From Armatimonadota bacterium (lineage in GTDB: Bacteria; Armatimonadota; Fimbriimonadia; Fimbriimonadales; Fimbriimonadaceae), in the NCBI GenBank assembly GCA_023423495.1, contig JAFAFM010000258.1:1-5230 (forward strand): a DNA stretch of 5,230 nt. Reading direction: 5' to 3'. A program made the translations under genes and the position numbers. Shown here one piece after another: positions 1 through 5,230 of the stretch (position 1 is its first letter; each line of letters starts with the position of its first letter). Below the pieces are notes generated by a model. The model saw only the letters and a program-made list of their open reading frames with translations. It was not told the DNA's origin and did not search any database.

Positions 1-1864
1 CGCCCGCAGATGCGGTCCCAATTCCACTATTGTCGGCTGCCGCCGCTAAGTTGCTGGTAACTGTAAAGTTGCCGCCCGTTCCAAACCGCTTGCTTTCGAT
101 CACAAGCCTGCCCGACGCATCGATTGATGCCAAAACCAATTCCTTCAACTTGCTGTCAGAATTGATTCGGTCCACCGTTGCCGTAAGTGTGCTGCCTGTT
201 CCGACCGTCAGAACATAGGGTGTCGAACCAAACTGAGCTCCGGAAAACGTGAGCAGTTCGGCCGTGCCGCTCGCCGAAGTCTGAGCGATTTCAGCGGTAT
301 AGGATCCCTTCGTCGCCAAAGCGGTAATGGTCACGTCATAGGCACCTAATCCAGAACTGACGCTCTTCGACGTGCTCGAGATGTAGGACAAGCTGGAATT
401 CGACGCCAGGCCGCTGGTTTTGAAAAGGTCGGAGACGGCTGTTGGATTGGTGGACAACGCGTTAGTGAGGGCGCTGTCGTCCAATGTGAGTTTGCCGGTC
501 TCGTCCAGGTTAAAGCCGATGGAAGCCAAGTTCTGGAAATTCCCCGTCAGCCCCGGAACGTTGTTGAACAGCAATGAACTAACCTGCTGCTCCAGTTGAG
601 CGGCAATCGGATCTCCAAATAGCGGACCGCTTTGAAAAGTGTCTTTGTCGAACTGGCTATAGGTTCGGATGAAGTCGATGGCGTCGTTGTAAGCGGCCTT
701 GAATCCATCGACCTTTTCCTTGATCGCTTTGACATCCTTCGTCAAGCTCAAAACCGTCGTTTCCGGCGTGATCGCATTGCCTTTGAGTAGCGTAAACGTT
801 GCGTTCGGTATCGCGGTTGTAATCGTATTGGTCGCGCTGGTCAACTGAACGCCATCGAGCGAATACTCGGCATCCTGCGCTCCAACGAGCTGATTCCCAA
901 AGTCTTGTTGGAGGATTCCGAGAGCTGAAAGAGCATTTCCACCGACGCCGCTCATCACCGGAGCACCCGACCCGCCTACGATCTCCAGCTTATAAGTTGT
1001 GGTGCTGCCCTCGACGACACTCTTGACGCTGGCCGTCGCGCCCGTACCTGCGGCGTTGATCTTGTCGGCTACCGTTTGCAAGCTGTCTGTGGAAAGATCC
1101 AAGGCAACTTGAACTCCGTTAATGTCTATGGTTGCCCCGCCCAGTCCCGAAGCATTCATCAAACTTTGGATCGAAGTCGAATTACTGTTGAACGCTACGG
1201 AGCTAGCGCCGTTGGCGATTGACTCACGGATGCTATATGAACCCGAAGTCATCCCCATCGACCCGATAATCGAGTCTCCGGATAAATCACTGAGTTGAAC
1301 CGTTTTTTTTGCGCCCGTCGCATTCGCGGTAATGGTTAGATAACTGGCACCTGCGCCGCCGTCGATGATGCTTGCCGTAACGCCCGCGCCAGCCGAATTG
1401 ACTTTCTGAGCGATCGTTCTAAGAGAATCGGTAGCGTCCACAGTAATGGCTTTGCCATTAACGACAAACTGTCCGGCCTTGTTCAGGGCACTGGTAGAGT
1501 CCTGCTGGGCCACCGAAGCCACCTTGTGGGCTTGGGCAAGCTTCGAGACCGCTAATGTGTAAATGCCCGCCAAAGCTTCGCTGGTGGCAGTGAGAGTGGC
1601 GACCTCAGGCTTACTGGACGTGGCGGAAACAGGGTTGAAAGCCGAATTATTATTGAGAGCGCCTGCTGCTCCAGATAGTGCTTGGAGCTTGCTGCGAAAT
1701 TGTCCAAAAACAGATTGCTGTTGCTGAATCGCCTGCTGTCGGGATTGAAGCCGAGAGATCGGAATCTGCTCGAGCTGCATCAAGCGGGAAATGATGCCAT
1801 CGGTATCGATACCGCTGCTCAACCCGCTAAAACTTATTCCAGACAGACTCCCGTTAATTGCCAT
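1..1864 (-). CDS. fliD: Flagellar filament capping protein FliD (HAP2), 3' end beyond the window
   Basis: FliD sits at the distal tip of the flagellar filament as an oligomeric cap and promotes folding of exported flagellin subunits. An open frame gives 621 residues from the ATG at 1864 to the window edge with no stop. The N-terminal FliD_N domain (about 10-110) has the family hallmark GLSSGIDTDGIISRLMQLE, followed by a Gln-rich coiled-coil stretch near 40-60. Two flagellin hook IN-like modules follow (about 135-180 and 248-297), each with the pattern DSLxTxAxKxNxAGxGxTAS. FliD_C starts near 330 (EYSLDGVQLTSATNTI) and runs to about 483 with the typical LxxDSALxxALxxNPxAVSDLF. From 484 to the edge there is an extra Ser/Thr/Gly-rich segment containing a third IN-like module (546-604), placed where the final C-terminal helices would be expected, so the whole protein is probably well over 650 residues. 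The start is supported by GGAG five bases upstream and by the alignment of the N terminus with the family. A sigma-28-like promoter lies just upstream. The family is secure; the complete length is unknown. Confidence 0.95.
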   Translation of the reverse strand, partial: MAINGSLSGISFSGLSSGIDTDGIISRLMQLEQIPISRLQSRQQAIQQQQSVFGQFRSKLQALSGAAGALNNNSAFNPVSATSSKPEVATLTATSEALAGIYTLAVSKLAQAHKVASVAQQDSTSALNKAGQFVVNGKAITVDATDSLRTIAQKVNSAGAGVTASIIDGGAGASYLTITANATGAKKTVQLSDLSGDSIIGSMGMTSGSYSIRESIANGASSVAFNSNSTSIQSLMNASGLGGATIDINGVQVALDLSTDSLQTVADKINAAGTGATASVKSVVEGSTTTYKLEIVGGSGAPVMSGVGGNALSALGILQQDFGNQLVGAQDAEYSLDGVQLTSATNTITTAIPNATFTLLKGNAITPETTVLSLTKDVKAIKEKVDGFKAAYNDAIDFIRTYSQFDKDTFQSGPLFGDPIAAQLEQQVSSLLFNNVPGLTGNFQNLASIGFNLDETGKLTLDDSALTNALSTNPTAVSDLFKTSGLASNSSLSYISSTSKSVSSGLGAYDVTITALATKGSYTAEIAQTSASGTAELLTFSGAQFGSTPYVLTVGTGSTLTATVDRINSDSKLKELVLASIDASGRLVIESKRFGTGGNFTVTSNLAAAADNSGIGTASAG

Positions 1865-1869
1865 CCATT

Positions 1870-1873
1870 CTCC
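1870..1873 (-). promoter_or_regulatory. Ribosome binding site of fliD
   Basis: GGAG on the minus strand, five bases before the ATG at 1864. It decides the start against the overlapping ATG at 1868, which is out of frame and reaches a stop after four codons. Confidence 0.75.
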
Positions 1874-1896
1874 GGCATGCAACTAAGCGCAATGCC
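1874..1896 (-). other. Possible small hairpin in the fliD 5' leader
   Basis: On the minus strand GGCA-T-TGC pairs with GCA-TGCC around an eight-base loop, with one bulged T, giving seven base pairs. It lies between the predicted sigma-28 start region and the GGAG ribosome binding site. There is no U-run after it, so it is not an intrinsic terminator. It could stabilise the 5' end of the mRNA or affect initiation, or be chance. Confidence 0.25.
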
Positions 1897-1905
1897 ACAT
1901 GATTT

Positions 1906-1932
1906 ATATCGGCGGTTTGGAGAAGATTCTTA
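1906..1932 (-). promoter_or_regulatory. Predicted sigma-28 (FliA/SigD) promoter of fliD
   Basis: Reading the minus strand, TAAGAATC (1932-1925), eleven bases, then GCCGATAT (1913-1906). The -10 element is identical to the Bacillus SigD consensus GCCGATAT and differs from enterobacterial GCCGATAA at one base. The spacing is the canonical one (15 bases from the end of TAAR to GCCG). The -35 is weaker, keeping TAA of TAAA. The TAA of the -35 element is also the stop codon of the upstream HDOD gene. Transcription would start near 1898-1900 and give a leader of roughly 35 bases. The position directly ahead of fliD, a late flagellar gene commonly under sigma-28, supports the call; activity is inferred. 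Confidence 0.65.
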
Positions 1933-2793
1933 GGCAGCGATAAGGCCAAAAAGCGATCGGGCTTCATCTACCGTGTCGCGCGTTTGGTCTCGCAACATGT
2001 AGATCTCTTCCGGGGTGTAGCCAAGCCACTCCTCAACGAACGCGGGCAAGGGTTCCAGCTGCCGGTCAATATCGAAATACTGTTCCTTGGTCACCCAGTC
2101 CGCGACGTGCAATGCATAGAGGAGCGGGTCCACGACGTCCGGATTCGGCGCTTCATGGTCACCGATCAGCCTCACAAGAACTTTCGGGAGCTTCCAGACC
2201 TCTGCCATCTGACCGCCGACCTCGCCGTGATCCAATCCCAAAAGCTTTCGTTCCGCTTCTTCGATCAGCACGCCCTTCGTTTCCGCATAGCGGATGGCCT
2301 GATCATAGGATTGACGGAAATTGCTGAAGAGGAAAAGGCGTCCAATGTCGTGGAGAAGCGCTGCGACAAAAGCGGTCTCAGAATCCTGGAGGGCGAAGTT
2401 CTTCCTCTTGGCGATGATCTGCATCGCGGTCGCCGACGCAAAGGAATGAAGCCAGAAAGCTTCCATGATCTCCAAGTCTCTCGCAGTCTTGGGTCGGATA
2501 GTGCTGAAGGCGCTGACGCTTAAAACTAGATTGCGAATCTGCTGCAATCCTAGGATGACGATTGCTTGGCCGAGGCTTGTCACCTGGCCACTTAAGCCGT
2601 AATAGGCCGAGTTGACAACCCGGAGTACCTTGGATGCGAGGGCCTGTTCGGAAGAAATCAGCCGTTCGACGGATTGAGGACAGGCGTCTGGACCTTCGGT
2701 TTCCTTTAGAATCCGGTTTACAACCGGAGAGAGGGCGGGCAGATCTTGGATTGATTTTTCAATACTGGCTCGGACAAAGTTTGCACTTGACAT
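1930..2793 (-). CDS. HDOD-domain signalling protein in chemotaxis operon
   Basis: The protein has 287 residues and belongs to the HDOD family (PF08668), a relative of HD phosphohydrolases found in bacterial signalling proteins, often without proven enzyme activity. The HDOD core runs from about 10 to 215: DLPALSPVVNRIL (17-29), SSEQALASKVLRVVNSAYYG (47-66), AIVILGLQQIRNLVLS (77-92), the FWLH motif with His116, ALLHDIGRL with His148-Asp149, LDHGEVGGQMAEVW with His189, and His213. The remaining 70 residues are a mostly helical tail rich in acidic residues. No GYP motif follows the HD, so it is not an HD-GYP cyclic-di-GMP phosphodiesterase, and there is no receiver domain, signal peptide or membrane segment. 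The ATG at 2793 is chosen over the upstream in-frame ATG at 2895: it sits one base after the cheA stop, its product begins at the family N terminus, and the extra 34 residues would be antiparallel-free overlap inside cheA with no family similarity. The ribosome binding site is weak (GAG within the last cheA codons), suggesting coupling to cheA translation. Target and output are unknown. Confidence 0.9.
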   Translation of the reverse strand: MSSANFVRASIEKSIQDLPALSPVVNRILKETEGPDACPQSVERLISSEQALASKVLRVVNSAYYGLSGQVTSLGQAIVILGLQQIRNLVLSVSAFSTIRPKTARDLEIMEAFWLHSFASATAMQIIAKRKNFALQDSETAFVAALLHDIGRLFLFSNFRQSYDQAIRYAETKGVLIEEAERKLLGLDHGEVGGQMAEVWKLPKVLVRLIGDHEAPNPDVVDPLLYALHVADWVTKEQYFDIDRQLEPLPAFVEEWLGYTPEEIYMLRDQTRDTVDEARSLFGLIAA

Positions 2794-2794
2794 T

Positions 2795-4717
2795 CTATTT
2801 GCGCTCAAAGCTGAAAATGCTTGAAACATCGACGACGAGAGCCACGGTCCCGTCTCCCAGGATTGCTGCTCCTCCAATCCCCGGTACCCTTCCACAATAC
2901 GAACTCAGCGGTTTCAAGACTATTTCCTGCTCACCGATGAGCTCGTCGACCATCAAGCCAAGTTTTTGCTCGGCAAGGCCGACCACCACTACGTAGTGGC
3001 TTTCGCCAGATTGTTCCTCGCTAAATTGTCGGGACGAAAATTCATTTCTTAAGCGAATAATCGGCAAAGTTCGTCCTCGGCTCAAAATCATTTCCCGCCG
3101 TTGAACGGTTTGGATGTCGGAATCTTGCACTTGGAGAATCTCGACGATGGTACTTAGCGGCAACACGTAAACCACGCCGTGAACTCGAACGTTCAACCCG
3201 CGGATAATCGCGAGGGTTAAGGGCAGCCTCAGCGTGAAGACGGTACCAATTCCAACTTGGGTTTGGATGTCGATCATTCCACCAAGCTTCTGGATGTTGG
3301 CCCGCACGATATCCATGCCAACTCCGCGCCCGCTTACTTCACTGACCTCCGAAGCCGTGCTAAACCCACTTGAGAAAATGAATTGAAGACAGTCCTGAGC
3401 GCTTAGGGCGGCGGCCGCCTCTGGTGACACCAGTCCCAATGAAACGGCTTTATCGCGAAGACGCTCATGGTCAATCCCTCGCCCATCGTCCGTTATCTCG
3501 ATGACAACTTGGTTCTCGGAATGGCGCGCTTGGATGCGAATCGTTCCGGTTTTGGGCTTTCCTGCAGTTGCACGCTCTTCGGGAGACTCAATGCCATGGT
3601 CTACGGAGTTCCGAAGTATGTGGATGAGCGGGTCACCAATTGCCTCGATGACGCTCCGATCTAGTTCCGTCTCGGCGCCAGTTACTTCCAACTCGACTGA
3701 CTTGCCATTTTTGGCCGCAAGGTCACGGACCATTCGCGGCATCCTGGCAAAGATTGTCTCAACCGGCATCAGCCGAGCTTTCATAACCTGATCTTGCAGG
3801 TCGCCGATTGCCCTTGATGTAGATTCGGCTGACTGCTTCAAAGCCGCGATGTGACCATTTTTTGGGTCGCCGGCCGACAGTTTTCCCGCCGTTTCCAAGA
3901 TGCGCGTCTTTTCCACGACTAATTCTCCGGCCAAGTTAAGCAACTCATCCAGCCTGGAAACAGGCACCCTTACCGTCGACTGAGGTTCCGGTGCATCCGT
4001 GCGGCGACGCCCAGCCTTCCGCTCCTCAGTGAGCGGCTCGGCAGGTTGTTCCGTCTTTGCCCTCGCTTTCTTAATCTGGACGTTGGTGACGTCACCGATC
4101 GATAGCAGCTTCTTTGTAAGTTCCTCTCGGTTTCCCGCGAACTGGAAATCCAGTGCGAAAGTGTTTGTGGCTCCTGGTACATCCAGATCTTCAGGGTTGA
4201 AGTCACCTTCGATGGCTCCGCCTGCATTCTGCATGGCCTTCACCACCATCTGAGCTCGAATGGATTTGAACTGAGTGTCAGGCTGCACCGTGATTGTTGC
4301 AGTCAACGAATGCATTTCGTTCGACGATTTGGCGTGTAGAGCTGCCTCCAAGCGGCTGGCAACGTCATTGAAGTCCAACTTGGCATCCCCACCCCCGGAT
4401 ATGCCGGCAACCATTTCCTTGAGCGTGTCGGCTGCCTCAAGGAACGTCGTGACAAGGTCAGTTGTCAGTTCTAGGCGACCCGAGCGGATTGCATCGAGGA
4501 CGTCTTCGAGCCTGTGGGTCAAAGTAGCAATGCTCTCAAAGCCCATCGCACGGCTGCTTCCCTTCAAAGTGTGCGCCGCCCGAAATACCGATTGAATCCG
4601 CTCGCTGTCAAATCCGGCTTCAAGTGCCAGGCATTCCCTCTCCAGAATCTCCAACTGCTCCGCAGCTTCTTCCAGAAAAAGGCCCAGGTACTGCACCATG
4701 CCCAGTTCTGGATTCAT
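2795..4717 (-). CDS. cheA: Chemotaxis sensor histidine kinase CheA
   Basis: CheA autophosphorylates under receptor control and passes phosphate to CheY and CheB in the cytoplasmic chemoreceptor array. The 640 residues, a normal length, show all five domains. P1 (1-105) has the phosphorylated His49 in AHTLKGSSRAMGF. P2 (about 137-217) resembles the CheY-binding domain of Thermotoga CheA (TQFKSIRAQMVVKAMQNAG). A basic, Pro-rich linker follows (about 218-247). P3 dimerisation is 248-312 (VPVSRLDELLNLAGELVVEK). P4, the ATPase (about 313-500), has the N box His366/Asn370/Asp373/His374, DDGRGID at 410-416, GFST at 451-454, GRGVGMD at 463-469 and the GTVFTLRLPLTLAI end. P5 (503-640) is the CheW-like coupling domain. 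The residues for ATP binding and phosphotransfer are present, so the kinase looks functional. There is no fused receiver domain. The start overlaps the cheW stop as ATGA; an in-frame Met7 codon (4699) is an alternative and would align with the short N terminus of Thermotoga CheA. Confidence 0.98.
   Translation of the reverse strand: MNPELGMVQYLGLFLEEAAEQLEILERECLALEAGFDSERIQSVFRAAHTLKGSSRAMGFESIATLTHRLEDVLDAIRSGRLELTTDLVTTFLEAADTLKEMVAGISGGGDAKLDFNDVASRLEAALHAKSSNEMHSLTATITVQPDTQFKSIRAQMVVKAMQNAGGAIEGDFNPEDLDVPGATNTFALDFQFAGNREELTKKLLSIGDVTNVQIKKARAKTEQPAEPLTEERKAGRRRTDAPEPQSTVRVPVSRLDELLNLAGELVVEKTRILETAGKLSAGDPKNGHIAALKQSAESTSRAIGDLQDQVMKARLMPVETIFARMPRMVRDLAAKNGKSVELEVTGAETELDRSVIEAIGDPLIHILRNSVDHGIESPEERATAGKPKTGTIRIQARHSENQVVIEITDDGRGIDHERLRDKAVSLGLVSPEAAAALSAQDCLQFIFSSGFSTASEVSEVSGRGVGMDIVRANIQKLGGMIDIQTQVGIGTVFTLRLPLTLAIIRGLNVRVHGVVYVLPLSTIVEILQVQDSDIQTVQRREMILSRGRTLPIIRLRNEFSSRQFSEEQSGESHYVVVVGLAEQKLGLMVDELIGEQEIVLKPLSSYCGRVPGIGGAAILGDGTVALVVDVSSIFSFERK
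4714..4717 (-). other. ATGA stop-start overlap of cheW and cheA
   Basis: The TGA stop of cheW (4716-4714) shares bases with the ATG of cheA (4717-4715). Such overlap normally means translational coupling, which would keep the CheW and CheA amounts linked, as fits partners in one array. A GAGG ten bases before the ATG may serve as a ribosome binding site. Confidence 0.85.
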
Positions 4718-5145
4718 GCGGCCAATGCCTCATCTAAATCGAGGATCGCAACGAATCGCTCGGCATCGGTGAGGATGCCCCGTACTGGACCGGATCCGCC
4801 AATATGCAAGTCATGGACCGACGTAAGGTCGAGTGTCCGAACCGTCGCAACGGAATCCACAAGCAGCCCAACCGGTGTGGATTCGCCGGACACGACGATG
4901 ATTCGCTTGTCTTGAGAATCGGGCAGGCTTTCTAATCCTAGTTTCCTGGCCAAGTCAAATAGGGGCACAATCGTGCTCCTCAAGTTAATCAAGCCTATTA
5001 GGTGCCTCGGTCCATTTGGAACAGGGGTCAAAGCCTGGGGAAGCACGATTTCCTGGATACGCGAGATGTCGATCGCATAGCTCTCACTTCCAAGCGTGAA
5101 CACCACGACCTGCAGCCGCTCAGAGTTGTGCCTTACCTCCGACAT
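4714..5145 (-). CDS. cheW: Chemotaxis coupling protein CheW
   Basis: CheW is the cytoplasmic adaptor that joins methyl-accepting chemoreceptors to the P5 domain of CheA. The 143-residue product is one CheW domain: VVVFTLGSESYAIDISRIQEIV (13-34), PNGPRHLIGLINLRSTIVPL (43-62), RIIVV and VGLLVDSVATV (81-103), and VRGILTDAERFVAILDLDEAL (121-141). The usual GLINLRG has Ser57 in place of Gly; Arg56, important for receptor contact in characterised CheW proteins, is kept. No receiver domain is fused, so it is CheW rather than CheV. The ATG at 5145 is the only ATG, GTG or TTG in this frame between the domain and the window edge. Its ribosome binding site is poor: GGGGA eleven bases away and a better AGGAG more than 20 bases away. 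It is the first gene of the unit with cheA and the HDOD gene. Confidence 0.96.
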   Translation of the reverse strand: MSEVRHNSERLQVVVFTLGSESYAIDISRIQEIVLPQALTPVPNGPRHLIGLINLRSTIVPLFDLARKLGLESLPDSQDKRIIVVSGESTPVGLLVDSVATVRTLDLTSVHDLHIGGSGPVRGILTDAERFVAILDLDEALAA

Positions 5146-5162
5146 AATAATTTGTGTCCCCG

Positions 5163-5228
5163 CTAATCTCCTGTCGAATTTTCGGCACTTTCGGCTTGTA
5201 ACTTTACGAGTCTGTGGGGCAAGTCCAC
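5163..5228 (-). CDS. Possible C-terminal end of an upstream gene
   Basis: One minus-strand frame is open from the window edge to a TAG at 5165-5163 and encodes 21 residues, beginning VDLPHRLVKLQAE. It ends 17 bases before the cheW start, a plausible operon spacing, and the sequence looks like a soluble charged C terminus. It is too short to identify. The CheW frame is also open here, and the third frame stops at TAA (5206-5204), so the real upstream gene, if it reaches this far, cannot be settled. Confidence 0.3.
   Translation of the reverse strand: MDLPHRLVKLQAESAENSTGD
5178..5195 (-). repeat. Nine-base tandem repeat overlapping the cheW promoter -10
   Basis: GCCGAAAGT (5195-5187) is followed directly by GCCGAAAAT (5186-5178), identical at eight of nine positions. 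The second copy is the predicted -10 element. The first is only seven bases from TAAA and so cannot serve as a -10 with the same -35. Confidence 0.5.
5179..5206 (-). promoter_or_regulatory. Predicted sigma-28 (FliA/SigD) promoter of cheW-cheA-HDOD
   Basis: Reading the minus strand, TAAAGTTA (5206-5199), twelve bases, then GCCGAAAA (5186-5179). The -35 matches TAAAGTTT at seven of eight bases and the -10 matches GCCGATAA at seven of eight. The spacer is one base longer than the enterobacterial optimum of eleven, but the 16 bases between TAAA and GCCG are within the range described for Bacillus SigD promoters. Transcription would start near 5172 and leave a leader of about 27 bases before the cheW ATG. 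The match to flagellar context is strong; activity is inferred. Confidence 0.7.
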
Positions 5229-5230
5229 CA

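Noticed and set aside
547..735. Minus-strand frame of 62 codons inside fliD
   Set aside because: It is in a different frame from the uninterrupted FliD reading frame, which carries the FliD_C motifs in the same bases.
1877..1898. Possible sigma-54 promoter (TGGCA...TTGCA) before fliD
   Set aside because: The distance between the GG and GC elements is about four bases too long for sigma-54, which demands near-fixed spacing.
1865..1929. Intrinsic terminator between the HDOD gene and fliD
   Set aside because: The only hairpin lacks a T-run and lies downstream of the predicted fliD promoter, so read-through from cheW-cheA-HDOD into fliD remains possible.
1682..1933. Plus-strand open frame across the fliD start and intergenic gap
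   Set aside because: It reads the reverse of the FliD N terminus and has no family similarity or convincing ribosome binding site.
1984..2523. Plus-strand open frame of 179 codons opposite the HDOD gene
   Set aside because: It is entirely antisense to a well-supported family member, shows no recognisable motif, and its codons mirror the conserved HDOD frame.
2794..2895. Longer HDOD start at 2895 (34 extra residues)
   Set aside because: It would overlap the cheA C terminus by about 100 bases, and the added residues do not resemble the family. The ATG at 2793 fits both spacing and family N terminus.
4275..4915. Overlapping plus-strand open frames (4275-4595 and 4514-4915) opposite cheA and cheW
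   Set aside because: Both lie antisense to strongly conserved CheA P1 and CheW coding sequence, and their compositions look like shadows.

Overview
The window carries one flagellar/chemotaxis gene block, all on the minus strand, so it reads from high to low coordinates: cheW (5145-4714), cheA (4717-2795), an HDOD-domain gene (2793-1930) and fliD (1864 to beyond position 1, 3' end missing). Almost every base is coding. The only non-coding stretches are about 85 bases upstream of cheW and 65 bases between the HDOD gene and fliD. No RNA genes, mobile elements, CRISPR arrays or intrinsic terminators were seen.

The source is a flagellated, chemotactic bacterium of middling GC content. CheA has the full P1-P2-P3-P4-P5 layout, with a P2 domain that resembles the Thermotoga type more than the enterobacterial one. 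FliD is long and carries repeated flagellin hook IN-type modules. The phylum cannot be fixed from this sequence. The gene order cheW-cheA-HDOD-fliD differs from the classic enterobacterial layout.

The three signalling genes are tightly packed. cheW and cheA overlap by four bases (ATGA), and cheA and the HDOD gene are one base apart, so they form one transcription unit with likely translational coupling. CheW links receptors to the CheA histidine kinase, and CheA phosphorylates response regulators that are not encoded here. The HDOD protein is a predicted signalling or scaffold protein of unknown target. FliD caps the growing flagellar filament.

The best regulatory signal is a pair of sequences resembling sigma-28 (FliA/SigD) promoters, one in each non-coding stretch. 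Upstream of cheW is TAAAGTTA-N12-GCCGAAAA. Upstream of fliD is TAAGAATC-N11-GCCGATAT, whose -35 element contains the stop codon of the HDOD gene. This would place both the chemotaxis operon and fliD in the late flagellar regulon. I did not find a clearly novel multi-gene system. The points most worth a second look are the two promoters, the HDOD protein embedded in the chemotaxis operon, and an extra module inserted in the C-terminal part of FliD.
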